Source: Gnetum montanum
Taxonomy: Eukaryota; Streptophyta; Gnetopsida; Gnetales; Gnetaceae
Direction of reading: 5' to 3'
DNA: 64,000 nucleotides
Assembly (NCBI GenBank): GCA_015680685.1
Contig: MNCI01002996.1
Span: 702,032 to 766,031, forward strand
A program made the position numbers and the translations under genes. Below are positions 34,325 through 46,853 of this stretch, piece after piece; position 1 is the first letter of the stretch, and each line of letters begins with the position of its first letter. Below the pieces are notes generated by a model that was given only the letters and a program-made list of their open reading frames with translations, had not been told where the DNA came from and ran no database searches.

Positions 34325-35810
34325 CCTATCATCATCATCATCATAATCCTAGTCTTGTCCTAACAAAATGGGTCAACTACATGAGTTCTTTTTTTACCAT
34401 TTTGCCTCTATGAGGAACTAAATCTTGTTTATTTGCAATTTTATCAAATCATCTTCAATCATTTTTTCCATATCATTTTTGGTCTTTTTTTAATATCTTC
34501 TTTGGAACAATGATATAGCAACCTTTTTTTATACACTTGTTATCTAATCTTCTTTCTACATACCAAAACTATCTAAAATGTCATTCATGGATTTCAATTT
34601 GCTTAAGAAAGAAATTCATGGATTTCAATTCATTATGTATAGAGGATTATTTATTACAATCTTCTAAAGTCATGTCACTATTGTCATCGAGAGGATCATA
34701 TATTTCATTTACATCCTTTTATGCTGCGAAAAAAAGCTTATACAAATATGTCAACACCAAGCTACTACAAACTCATAAGGTTTATTCTTAAAATGGTGTA
34801 GATATTAGTGAGTTTTTTTCTACAAATGTTACAGATCCTATAACAATTTCTTTTGTTGATGTTTTAATGGTTAGTCTAACCTTTTCTTTTACTATTGTTC
34901 AACATAATGTACCTTTGAGAAAGGTTCTAGTCAAATCAATTTTAAAATATTCTTTAATAGCTATGGAGAAACAAATATTTATTCTTAGGGTATCATAGAA
35001 ACCTCTTGTTGATTCAAATGGTGTCTAAACAGTTTTTCATGATAAAAAAACATTAAGGAAGTTTATCTATTGACAATTACATGCCAAATCTTCAAAATGG
35101 ATAGCATGTTCAAGATATTTTAACTTCTAATAATTTGTTTGCAACTATTGGTCAAGATATGGAGATAATGTCTTTTGATAATGTTGATTCAATTAATAGG
35201 ATAGGAGTCTCCTCCCTTTCCACCCAATGTTAATCTTCTCATGGAATGTTCGATTTCCTACCCCATAAGGGAGATTTTTCAAGATTGGTTGTAAGAATGA
35301 AAACCTGCAAAGAAATTCCCAAAACCATTAGGCATTTTCTTTTAGTTGATTTAGAGTTTCTCCTCTCTAAAATAATCCTATCCTTTTGAACTTTGAATTA
35401 TACACACACAAACACACACACATATACTTGGGTTCTGATACTTGTTCATGTACCTTACGTAAAATAGAAGTCACTTCAAGTCTTTCTTTAATATATGCAT
35501 TGTGCAATTTATCTCTTCTTACAACATTCAGCATTCAACATTCATCTAAGAATTTTCATTTCTACCACATTAATTTGATATATATGCCTCTATTGTACTA
35601 CCCAACATACAACACCATATAAGGTATTAGGCCTAATAGTTATCCTGTAAAATTTTTCCTTAAGTTTTATTGCATAAAAAAACACTAGCATATTTCCATT
35701 TTGATCACTCTACCTCAATCATATTTGTTATATCTTTATTAATTTTACCATCGAATTAGAGCATTGATCCAAGGTTAAGTATTTTCTATTCTATTTTATT
35801 TGATTTACCT
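34325..35810 (-). pseudogene. RTE-type LINE RT fragment with an internal insertion
   Basis: The minus-strand reading from 35810 gives LGSML and DGKINKDITN, then SKWKYASVFLC, then TIRPNTLYGVGCW (about 35600-35640), then INVVEMKILR (about 35570). These are the C-terminal blocks of RTE-type RT. The alignment with the fragment at 25861-26228 then breaks between about 34580 and 35470, where about 0.9 kb of other sequence intervenes, and resumes to an (ATG)n tail at 34331-34348. A microsatellite tail is usual for RTE elements. All frames are broken. Confidence 0.72.
34580..35470. other. Foreign segment inside the RTE LINE
   Basis: It has no match in the other RTE copy. A degenerate plus-strand frame (DPITISFVDVLM at about 34830) and the segment 35260-35370, which resembles 32270-32390, are visible. 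It may be the 5' part of another non-LTR element; I cannot name it. No clear target duplication was found. Confidence 0.35.
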
Positions 35811-37700
35811 TTTTGTAAAGTATCTACTATTTTATTCTATTATGTTTGATTTGATTTATTGTATTTATTTTGATAATAATGATGTAAACTTTTTTGTGCC
35901 TTTTAATTAGAATAGATCTAATAAAAATTAATCCCATGATGATTAACTTTTGAATTTATGATATTTTGTACACTATGTTTTTATGTGTATTCAACAAGAG
36001 ACTTATTTATTATTTTGGATGAAAACTTTTAGAACTTCACTATGATTGATTAGATAGAATAGACATGGATCATGATTAATTTTTGATTTATTTTAATTAG
36101 ATTTTATCTAAGCCATTCATTAATAATTTAATTCTAGTCATTGATTCAAACCTCTACATTTATAAATATGAAATTTTGTTGCTCTTTCTCTTACATACTA
36201 ACCATCAATTTTATCAATAGTTATCCATCAATTTGAAAACCCTCACATTTTGTAAAATATTAATAGAAGAAATTTACAAACAAGCAAAGGTAGAGAAAAT
36301 TTAATTTTCTACATGATTCTAAATCCTGCTTATTAATTAAGGAGGGATGTTGAAATGGTATAGAAACACCTCCTAATTCCAAGTTGTAATTTCTTATCCC
36401 AACTAGTAGTAAGCGAAGTAGAAGTCATAGGGAGTCTCTTGGTAGAGTTTGTGAGTTTGTTTATGTTGTTTTGTAGTTTTGGGTTAGCAACTACTAGTTG
36501 AATGTAGCTCACAGTGGCTCATTGTTAGTCGTAATGAAGGACTACAAGCTAAGTGTGACTTGCAATCAATTATAGTCAGTAATTAATGTGTTTTTATAAA
36601 GGAACCTAGCTTATAATGTGGATTGCAAAGCATTGTCGGAGGCATGAAGTTGTAGTAGGATATAAGAAGGCATGATTCATATTCACCCGTATTGTTCAAC
36701 TATTCATAGGTTTCTAACCATGGAAGATTACATTATTGCTATAACTTGCATTCAATTATATTTAGGAGCAAACTATGTGGGGTCCCCATTCATAGTGGGC
36801 TGTAGTAGCTCGTCATATAGTTTTTAAAAACATTTTCAAATAACAAATGTCATAGGATTTGACATGCAAACCTGTAAATTAATGTATGAGAGTGAATTAC
36901 GAGTCTTTTGGCAATCTTATATTGTCTATTGGCTAAGTGTGTGAGTCCTTAAGGCAATTCTGAGTCCATTAAAGCATTGTGTTTGAGTTAGGTAAGGTTT
37001 TAAGAGGTTGTATGACATCTAGTCTTGCAACAAGTTTGAGTGTCATGAGAATTTAGTGTGAGAGGCTCATATTTGCCAAATCTTATGGCTATGAGTTCAA
37101 AATCTTCATATTCTATGCATTTCTATTTCATGCATGTTTTAATAGAGAGGATTTTTAGTGTATATTCCTCTTTTGCATGCATTATGTTTTTGAACTATGT
37201 GTGAGTTAAAAGTGTATGGTTCTCATGAAAGGAATGTTCATAGAAAGAACTGTACCATGGAAGTCGAAAGAAATTGAATATAGGTACATCCTTAGACATA
37301 TAACCAACATGATATATATTAGAAGAATGATAAAGGAATATGGTAATGCCTCAAGTATGACTCAAACTAATAATCTTTTTCTTAAAAATTCTTGTTAGAT
37401 AATAAGCTAACTACTCAAGCAATTTAATATCTTTAGCATTATTTAATATTGATTTTTTTATTCATTAATATATTTTATGATCCTAATTCTTTCGTATGTG
37501 TTTAATGAGCAAAAAGTATGCCCAATGTCCACCTATATGATCTACAAGTTGTTGACATTCTGGTATGTCAAAACCTTAAGGAAAATGGAGAACAAAGAAT
37601 GTTTGTTGTGGATGATGTGTTTACAACACATGAACAAGAACTCCACATAAGGACTAAGGACTCAAGGAAAAAAAGATCTATAATGAGTTGACAAAGTGAA
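35811..37700. other. AT-rich intergenic sequence, nothing firm
   Basis: No supported gene. A possible SINE-like unit in reverse orientation lies near 37285-37410. A TATA-like TTTTTATAAAGG at 36590 lacks any clear context. Confidence 0.35.
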
Positions 37701-37779
37701 GATCTTATGAGCCAACATAAGAACATGAACGAGCATGGATTGAAACCAAGACTACAAACCAAATGAACATGCTCCAAGG

Positions 37780-38650
37780 ATTGGGAAGAAGCCAAATTAA
37801 CAAGAAAAGCCTCAGGAACCAAAGTTCAAAGAGTTGAGGAGACATCTCTTAAGAATAGTAGATGTGTCCATCTAAAAGTAAATGTCTCCCTAGAGATAGC
37901 CCACTTTAGAACGAGACGTCTCTCCAAAATTGAGACTGATCTTAGGTAGACATCCCAATGTCAAAAGAGACATCTACACTAGTCATTGGGTAGTCGTTGC
38001 ATGAATTTCAAGGAGTTTTCAAAAAATTTGAAGTTATTAGAAGAAGCCAAATTCTTGGAAATTGAGGAAGTGTTGTTAACACTGAAGTAATCATCATCTA
38101 ATCTATGCTCTTATACTCTTGTTCTTCATTGTCACATCATTTGGTTCTTCTATGTTGAATTAAGCTTCAACGACAAGGACTTGTAATTGTAGGTATATTC
38201 TTTCCTTGTATCTTTTCTTTTCCTTGTTGCCCTATGGGTTTGATGTGCTTCTTTCAAGAAGCCATCTGTATTGAGCTTCTCGAGATCCTACAGGATTGAG
38301 TGGTTTCATAGTGCCAAAACACTTTGGAGCATACCTCAATTTTGTATAGTTGTGGGATCCTTGAAACCACATTCTAAGCTTGTTGGGACCTTGTGGGGTT
38401 GAGTGGTTTTATAGTGATGAAATTCATTGGTGTAGAGCTCAATGCTTGTACAAGGTGTGGTGCCCTTCAAACCACATTTGATAGAGAAACAAAGTTTGAA
38501 GGTGTGCATGGATTCTACCCTTCGAGTGTGGAAGTATCCAAGTTGGGAGACCACATAGAATTTTTTATGTTATGTGGTAGCTATGATTTTAATTAGAAGC
38601 TTATTCATCCCTCCCTTATAAGTTCTTGATCCTCACAAGAATCATGGTAG
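37780..38650 (+). repeat. Possible old copia (SIRE/Maximus-like) LTR
   Basis: Words such as GACGTCTCTCCAAAATTGAG and AGACATCTACACTAG (37910-37980), then TTCAACGACAAGGACTTGTA (38166) and GATTGAGTGGTTTC (38294), recall long LTRs of SIRE-type copia elements. No ends or coding region could be fixed. Weak call. Confidence 0.3.
38284..38490 (+). repeat. Imperfect tandem duplication, about 105 bp
   Basis: GGATTGAGTGGTTTCATAGT (38292) and GGGTTGAGTGGTTTTATAGT (38396) start equivalent phrases; both halves end in CCTTGAAACCACATT or CCTTCAAACCACATT. Confidence 0.65.
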
Positions 38651-38682
38651 ATTGTATTATAATCCAAAGATGAAGATAGTAT

Positions 38683-40487
38683 AGTATCTAGTTAATTTTA
38701 ATAAAGTCAATTTTTCTTCATCAATGATATCACATCAACAATGTTGTTTATTTGATATTGTAGCACATGCTACATCATCATTGATATGATATCTCGATAT
38801 TTGTGTAGCCCTATAAATATGACACTTACACACATGATCTACATAACTTTCATTCCAAGTAGTAACTAGACTCTATCAGTTTTATTTTGCAAATTTACAC
38901 TTAGCACTTAGAAGTGTGAATGCTCGTAGTGTGGTGTGTCTTAGTGAATGACATCTTTATTTGAATATATTGTACTTGGGCACAGTTTATGCACAAAAAT
39001 AAAAATCAAACTATTTCTCACTAATGAGCGGTGGAGCAATCCAACACCTAACCATATAAGTCACTGGCATTCACACGTGACCAGATCATAATCCATGGAT
39101 GAGGCAATGTAATTATGTTAGCAATTGGTTTAAGTTCAAGACCATTGTCTTCCCACATGGAGCTAGTAAAGTCTATGTTTATGGTTTAACTCACCATGAG
39201 GTATATGATATCTGATGTTGTTAGGCCATTATTTCTCCTGGTAAACATGGTGGAATGAAAATAGTTTCTAAGTTTAAGTAAAATAATAAACAAATCTATT
39301 CTATCCTATGGTGATGGATATTCATTCCTGATTTTCCATACATGTCTTCGGCTTATGTAATCATTACTAGGATTGCCAGGTATTTCACTACTGGGTGAAC
39401 CAAGCGATAATACTACTAGATTACCAAACAATCACATTGTATGCTTGAAATCAGTCGTATCCATTCTGCATACTAACAATAGTAAAAGTTAAGTGCATGA
39501 AATAGTAAAACATTAACTAGGAAAGCAGTAATTAGTAGTCTAGGTGGAAATGGTAAACATTATTCTAAGTAAAGCAATAAACTAGAAGAATGCTACAATA
39601 GTATGAAATAGATCGATCTTTATTGTTGGTCACACTTGCGTCCAAGTACAAGATGTTTGAATAAAAACTCTATTCACTAAGTCACACTACACTGCGGGCA
39701 TTCACACTTCTAAGTACTTAAGACTAAATTCAATAAATAAAACTAATCGAGTTTTGTTATTATGGAAGAAAAACTTATGCAGATCTGTGTGCCTAACTGC
39801 TGTATTTATAGGTTGGCATACATCTCACGATATTGTTTATACGATGATGTAGCTTATGCCACGATATTAGATCTATGACATTGTAGATATAATATCATTG
39901 GTAACTGAAATTAACTTCATCACTCGCCATTATAGCATTCTCCTAGTTTACAATTTTACCTAGAATAATGCTTACCATTTTGGCTTAACTTAATATTTTA
40001 CTTTTTCATGTACTTCACTATTACTGTTATTAGTAAGTGAAATGAGTATGATTGATCTCAAGCACTTAAGTGTAATTTCTTGGTAACCCAATAGTGATAT
40101 CGCTTGGTACACCTAATAATGTGACACTTGGTATCCTAGTAGTGGTTACACAAAGCCCAAGCTGTGTATGGAAGATTAGGAATGGATGCTCATCGCCATA
40201 GGCTAGGATAGATTCATTTACTCATTTTACTTAGATTTAGAAACCATTTCCACTTTCATTATGTTTGCTAGGAGTAATGATGGCCTACCAGCATCACATA
40301 TCATATGCATCACAGTGAGCTAAACCATACACATGGACTTCACTAACTTCATGTGGGAAGACAATAGTCTCAAACTTAAACCAATTTCTAGCATATTAAC
40401 ATTGCCTTATCCATGGATTATGATCTAGTCACACATGAACGCTTGTGACTTGTATGGTTGGGTGTTGGATTGCTCCACTACTCATCA
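38683..40487 (+). repeat. LTR family C, forward copy split by a reverse copy
   Basis: The left part is 38683-39021 (left edge approximate). The right part is 39923-40487, ending CCACTACTCATCA in the style of families A and B. U3 holds TGATATC words and the hairpin GTAGCACATGCTAC (38760-38773), and a TATA box TATAAATA is at about 38812. The 901 bases in between are a reverse copy of the same family. Confidence 0.75.
39022..39922 (-). mobile_element. Solo LTR, family C, inserted into another family C LTR
   Basis: Read on the minus strand it starts TGATGAAGTTAATTT and ends in the common tail (CTCATTA). It is flanked by CTCAC (39017-39021) and CTCGC (39923-39927), a 5-bp target duplication with one change. 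The forward LTR continues on both sides. Confidence 0.8.
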
Positions 40488-40599
40488 CATTTGATGTTGT
40501 GAAAACCATTAATTAAACCAATAAAAAATATAGAATTAAAAATTTTAATTTAATTAAAAATAAAAGTAAATCCCAGACTAGCCTAAGATAATGAGTGTT

Positions 40600-41170
40600 T
40601 AAGCTTCAATATGCCATATGCATCCTACACTAGTGCATTCGCTATTGGGATTACCAACTGATATGCTATTAAACATAATAAGTAATATGACTACTAAGAT
40701 TACCAGATAAATACATAGTATGCTCAAAATTAGTTTATGATCATTCTATTGTATGATTAATATGCATTGGAATCATAAACATTAAGCTAAGATGAATTGG
40801 AGATTAAATAGAAATAAAACGTAAATTTGATCTCTAAGTCAAAGTGCTACAACAAATAGGAAATTATGTCCTAGTATAAGCCACTTGAATAAGTCTATGT
40901 AGAATCCTCTCAAATTCACATTGCAAGCACTCGCTAATTGTTACAAGAAATGAGAAAATAAAGTACAAGAGCTTCACTACCCTAAAAATCGAACAACACT
41001 ATAAATGTTGTAGGGGGCCCATATTTGTAGTCATTATTTATTAATACTATGATTTCACATTTGTGAAAATCACATCATGAGATGCAATTTTAAATTTGCT
41101 ATGTAATAGTTGCAACTTAGCATCTACAATATTGTAGCTATTGTAGTCAATTTTCATTAATCCCAAGACA
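40600..41170 (-). repeat. Diverged LTR related to family A
   Basis: On the minus strand the order ATAGTATTAATAAA, CATTTATAG, GTAGTGAAGCTCTTGTA, GGTAATC matches the U3/R/U5 order of family A. The hairpin-like TAGCTATTGTAG is at about 41139. Ends are not defined. Confidence 0.4.
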
Positions 41171-41987
41171 ACGGCTATGTTAGCATTTCTAGGTGAAAGA
41201 TTCCCTTAACCTTCAACTTCTCAACATATGATATATGATGTTTCATTAGTGATCTTTGAAGCTTTAACTCCTTTTGTGATGTTTCATATATGATGTTTTT
41301 AATATGGGACATTTATATACTTGACAATTGAAAACATAATAACTTCTAGTAGTTGATTTAGATTGTTATGGGTTACAGTAGAGTCATACCTAGATAGGTA
41401 TTAGTCTAACAAAATTTATGGTAGAGTTGCAACCTATTGATTCAAGTCAGAATCAAACCCTTGGACTTCATGATTCATGAAAATTCATATAATCAAGATT
41501 TTACAAGGTTGTGTTCCTTAGTTACAAAAAAGCTAATGACTTAACCACATGACATAGAATTTTTTTAGGGGCAAAAAGAAATTGTAAATTTAGATCTATA
41601 GTGGGTAGGGCATAAAAAAGATAATATAAAAAACATAATCAAAGGTACAACCTTGAAAAGAGTCCAAAAAGTAAGATTACCATTGTAAATAAAACACAAT
41701 GTTCCTTTGAAACAAAAAGCCAAGTGCCTCAATGGAACAATTAAAATAAAATAAAATAAAAAGAAAAAAAAATTCTAAAGTAACTTATCCTTAAAAAGTA
41801 CATAACAGTCATGTAATATTGGATATGTAAAGTAATAAGCAACTTATTTCTCTTGTTATCTAAACATATAGTGTTTGCAAAGTAACAACATGTGAAATGA
41901 TGGTGGTTCCTTGAAACAAAAAAGCATTATAGGAAATCTACCATTGATAAAGCATGCAAGGAAGAAGAACCTTTACACATCTAATCC
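41171..41987 (-). other. Left flank of A2, possibly the 3' part of an L1 LINE
   Basis: No gene on the plus strand. The minus-strand frame next to A2 reads SSSLHALSMVDFL and later FFVSRNHHHF, which could be the C-terminal tail of the L1 reading frame that lies on the other side of A2 at 54942-57300. Weak. Confidence 0.3.
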
Positions 41988-41992
41988 ATAAT

Positions 41993-42899
41993 TGATGAGT
42001 GGCAAAGTGTCCCATCGATAGGGCCCCATTTACGTGGTGTTGCCCCATCAACGAGGTTGTGTCAATGTAGTGTTTACTACATCTATGAGGCCCCATCGAC
42101 ATAGTACTATAGCAAAAACTATAAATACAAGCTCCCAACCATGTTTATGGAAGATAGAAGTCATAGTAGTAGTAGAGCTCTTATAGTTTGTCTATTTGAA
42201 ATTTAGAATATTTCTTTGAGTGCCCACAACAGGAGTCAAAAAGTGTATGGATCTTTATTTGAGCACTGTTGTACCTAAACCACACCAGTGTGTATGGTAA
42301 TAAAGATGAGCCTTTTGATCAAACCTTGTAGCACTAAGTATAGATTAATGATTTATTTATGCATTTATTATTTTCATGAAATATGCAATTAATTAGACTT
42401 AAATCGACTAGTTAATTAATTAAGCTAAATAAATTAAGTACATAAGTATGATAGCTTTGAGCATAAACACGCATTTGCTTGGTAACCCTAACAGTGTTAT
42501 TGCTTGTTGCACCCAATAGCGTAGAACTTGGTAACCCAACAGTGGATACATGGGTTCAGGATAGGTACAAAAAGTGGACCAAATGCTTATGTTAGGATTG
42601 GTTAGAGACTAATTCAGTGATTAAATTAGATTACTTGTTAAATTATTCCATCTCTCTACTCTAAGCACCAAAGAACATAAAACATAAAACAATAAAAATC
42701 AAATACCTTGATTACACTTAACCATACCTTTGTAAATCATAAGTGTAATTGGGAAGACAACAAATGACCTTAGGGCAAGGTTCACTTCCTATAAGACTAG
42801 TGTATCAAAAACTATAGAGTTTGTAGAATTCAACTAGATCACGTGTGAATGCTTCGTGATTAGTATGGTTGGGTGTAGGGGTACCTCAACCACTCATCA
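41993..42899 (+). repeat. 5' LTR of gypsy element A2 (family A)
   Basis: The 907-bp LTR runs from TGATGAGTGGCAAAG to CTCATCA. The preceding five bases ATAAT (41988-41992) pair with ACAAT after the 3' LTR. It has ATCGATAGGGCCCC words in U3 and a TATAAATAC box at about 42120. Confidence 0.9.
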
Positions 42900-42900
42900 T

Positions 42901-42918
42901 TAGCACCATTTCTAGGGA
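42901..42918 (+). promoter_or_regulatory. Primer binding site, decayed tRNA-Asp type (A2)
   Basis: TAGCACCATTTCTAGGGA matches 12 of 18 positions of the tRNA-Asp site. Five of the six changes are transitions. Confidence 0.65.
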
Positions 42919-43050
42919 CTCTGTTTGTTGAAACGTGTGCTATCTAAGATAAGTAAACATTATTAATATTGTTGGACAAACCCAAAATCAACATCACTCT
43001 CACACAACATATAATTACAAAAGCACACTGATATTTTCTTTGTTTGCAAA

Positions 43051-46000
43051 ATGTTTTCTTCTTCTCGTAGGCATGAAGAAGTCAAACTGCTAGTCCCACA
43101 ATAGTGCAAGGTGGTATATACTCATCTAGATGAGTATGTGCTTGATCTCACCTTCATCTTGCATCAGGATGAGAAACTGTAATGGCATGATCTGGAGGGC
43201 AACATTGTAATGCCCCCTGATCAATTTGTGCCCATGATGCTACTTTAAACTATTAATAAGTTAGGAATTTACAATATTCAAGAAGATTATGTTGTGCATG
43301 ACTATGACTATCAGATCTACCATCCAACTAACACACAACACAAGAGAGATTGACATCAAGAGAAGCATCATGAGGCTGTGAAGGGGAAACACTTCACCAA
43401 TCCCATGTTCCTGCTAAACCAAGATGACAATGAGGGCCCTCCCTCTGAGGGCTCTCAACATAACAATTCTCCATCCTTGGTTACTAATGATGGGGGTGTG
43501 ACCCTAAACTTGTAGTCTACAATCAATAATTTGGGTTCAAGAAAAGATGGTAGTGAAGGCAAGGGATCGAATAAGCATCAAGATAATAAGAAATCTAATG
43601 AACGTGGCCGTGACAACTGAAGGGGATTTGGTAGATACCATGGTGATGGCAGTCTTCCTCCCTCTTCACCCTCTTCATCTACATCCTCTTCTTCTTCTTC
43701 TTCTAGGTTTGAATGATGTTGCAGGAAGAATAACCATGATGGATGTGCTTAACAGGACAACAATATTGATCACCAAGCTTGTAATGATGAAGGGGTAATA
43801 GAGGACATAATCAATGACAACGAAATAATGATGATGATGAGCCTTTGTTGGCAACTTGGAGCATGCTTAACATTGTAGAGGTAATTAAGATTCCAACTAG
43901 GCATGTGAAAGATAGTTAGATCAAGCACTTAGACATGAACAATATTCCAAGATTTGAGAGGGGATATAACTCTAATCCAAAGACACATCTAAAAGCTTTT
44001 CACAATGCTTATGCCTTGTAGAACATTGAAAATGATTTGCAAAAGCTCAAACTCTTACCTAGTGATGGGATGCGATATTGCATGGGCCGCGATATCGCAT
44101 ACGTGATATTGCGTCCACGATATCATGTCGATCCCTGCAATATCACGTATGCGATATCGCAGCCCGTCACCTTTTCTATAAATAAGAGGCCACTTTCCCT
44201 TGTAAGATCATCTAGATCTAGACCCTTATCTAAACTCTAACAGTTTTACCATTCCAGATATAGAATAATTTCCATGTGCCCGTAGTAGGTGTCTCAAAGT
44301 GAACGGATCTTTATTCGAGCAATTTGTACCTGAGCACACAATTGTGTACGACAATAAAGATGAACTTTCTGATAAACCTTGTAGCATATGGACTAAGCTA
44401 AATAGGACTTTAATTATTGTTAAATGTTTAAATGCTTTTTAAGATAATTAATCACTCTTAACCCTCAACTCTCCTAGTTAAGTGCATTCAGTACAACTAC
44501 TTCGAGCACGTGTGCTACGCTTGGTAACCTAATAACGAATAGTGTTTGGTAATCCCAGTAGCATTGCACTGGTTTAGGGTGTGTACAGCAAGTGGGAATG
44601 GATACTGATGCTAGGATGATTAAAGCTTAGTTAGTGAAAGTTAGTTACTTAGTCTCTTCACCCTTTCCTCTCTTAGCATAGGCGATATAAAGATAAAAGA
44701 CATAAAAATCATATACCTCAGACTTACTTAACCATACAACTGTGATAGTACAAGTAAGTTTGCGAAGACAACGATTGATTAACCTTAAGTGTTCCATTAG
44801 GGCGCGTAAGCACTTAGTCCTTGGAGTTCGACCGAATCGTGCATGAAACGCTCGTATTCGTATGGTTGAGTGTAGGGGTACCTTGCCACTCATCACCTAG
44901 GATATTCATTAAAGAGGCTACAAGCTTGTATCAATCCTTGGAGCTAGAATCCATTCGTAGATGGATTGCCATGCTAGAACTACTTAATGAAAAATACCAC
45001 ACATACTCTAGAGTATCTAATCTAAGAAGGAAAATCTAAGGCTAGAAACAGGGAACACATGAATCATTGGATGCCACCATGGATAGATATTATTCTTTCT
45101 TAGACCAATGCCTTGTCCATGGTTATTCTTAGAGGGAACAACTCTACCACATCATAGATGGGCTTAGAGCATAAACCAAAAGAACTCTTGGGGCTTATGC
45201 TAAAGGGAGACTATCTGAACTAAGAGCTCATTAGATACAAACGCTAATAGAGGAGGTAGCAAAAAAAGAAGATTATTTGTGAAAAATGGAATGTGCAGAA
45301 GAATATAATAGGAATTCTTCCATTAGGAAAAGGGAGGTCCAATTCTATGATGAGGAAGAGTCACCACTAGATGAAGTGGTGAATAAGAAAACCTTGCCTA
45401 TCCAAAAATTTGTTTATGATATTTTAGCTAAGGTTGATAAATTATGGGACTCTTTGGATGAAAAATTTTAAATTACTATGAAGATTGCTGAAGAATCCAA
45501 AGAGTAGAATAGTAATCACGACCACAAGAGGTAGAAAGAAGTTGAACATGCCTACTAGAGAGGTAAGGGTAAAGTTGCTACAGTAGAAGAAGTTATAGAG
45601 ATAGACTCTGATGATGATGCTGGATGTGACATTTTTCAATATGAACATCCTAAGGGATGTTGTCTTGTGATGTCACACTTACAAGAGTTTAGGGTGTACG
45701 CACTGAATCCTCGACTAGCATGTAGGTAAGCATCTAGATGATTATCTTATACTCAAGGCAATCCAAGGCAATTCCACTAGCGACAACAAAATTACTATCA
45801 AAGTGGGGCTCCACCACAACCATATTAACAATATCAATAGTGGAATCAACCATAATTATGAGGACTACCACCACCAAGATAGTAGTACCCTTACAAGTAA
45901 CTAGATCCATACGAGTACTATGTTCAGCAACATGTTTCTCCATAAAGCTTTGCAAGTCATGCATCATTCCAGTATCACTATTACCCTCCAGAGTACCATC

Positions 46001-46420
46001 AAACTCATTCACCATCTACTTAAGGTGAGCACTTATATCCATACCATCCTCTACATACATCCCTTCACCCTCTACCCAGTTACCTTCTGCTCCATTTATG
46101 CAAGGTGAAATTCCTTCACAATCATAGCAACAAAATGCTACGAGGGCTATACACTCACAATTGGCCTTCCAACCAAGTGGTTTAGATAATCGATCTAGGA
46201 AACGACCCTTTTTCTAATACAACAGTCCTTTCAAACCCTCACAACCTAATGTAGCTAGTGGTTCTACATCTCCAACACCCTCATCCTCTACATCAAACAC
46301 ATTCAAGTACCCTTCAAACCAAACGTTACCTTAGATCTACACTATGATGCGAACTCATGTTATTTCTGATTAGATCAAGGTTGGAAACCTTCCCATGAAA
46401 TGATCTAACCTAGGAAGTCC
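43051..46420 (+). pseudogene. Gypsy gag (A2), split by a solo LTR
   Basis: The ATG at 43051 begins MFSSSRRHEE. The N-terminal domain runs to about 43520, the middle domain to 44057, and the frame resumes after 44900. The charged segment is at 45286-45470, the cysteine-rich HPKGCC motif at about 45645 and a Q/P-rich linker reaches 46400. Stops at 43102, 43171 and others, together with frameshifts, disable it. Confidence 0.82.
44058..44900 (+). mobile_element. Solo LTR, family B, with 5-bp target duplication
   Basis: The LTR 44063-44895 (833 bp) begins TGATGGGATGCG and ends CTCATCA. CCTAG flanks it on both sides (44058-44062 and 44896-44900). U3 has the palindrome GCGATATCGC twice (44089-44098 and 44151-44160) and intermediate variants. 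A TATAAATA box is at about 44178. The gag of A2 continues on both sides as in A1 near 6715. Confidence 0.93.
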
Positions 46421-46429
46421 TCTTATTTA

Positions 46430-46790
46430 CCTGCAAATTGCTAGACATGAATCATGCAAGGCTCTTCTTGATTCTAGTTTCAATGTCAATCTCATCTCTC
46501 ATGACATGTACAAGGCTTGGAACCTACCACCTCTCCATAAGAGTAATATCTATCTAGAATTGGTAGACTATTCAATCACTATATCTTTGGGACTAGTGGA
46601 GGACATCATGACCACAATTTGTGGGTGGTCTTATCTAGTCAATTTTCTAGTGATCAAGGTCGAGAATTGCAAAGGTGACTTCCCCATCGTTATGGGAAGG
46701 GCTTGGTTAAGCATTGTTGATGCAAGAATGGGCATAAGAGACCTCTCCTTGGAAATCTCCAAGGAAAATGAATTTTGATGACCTTAGAAG
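46430..46790 (+). pseudogene. Gypsy aspartic protease (A2)
   Basis: It encodes the active-site region LLDSSFNVNLIS (DSG changed to DSS), AWNLPPLHKSNIYLELVD, GWSYLVNFLVI and FPIVMGRAWLSIVDA. The open part is 46506-46778. This copy keeps the C-terminal half that A1 lacks, but the changed Gly and the flanking stops make it inactive. Confidence 0.82.
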
Positions 46791-46853
46791 AAGTGTGTTC
46801 CATGCATCAAAGCATGTAATTAGTGTGCACAAGAAACAGATATCCAAAGGTGT

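Noticed and set aside
36348-37200. A further LTR starting TGTTGAAATGG
   Set aside because: No matching end, second copy or element body could be found.
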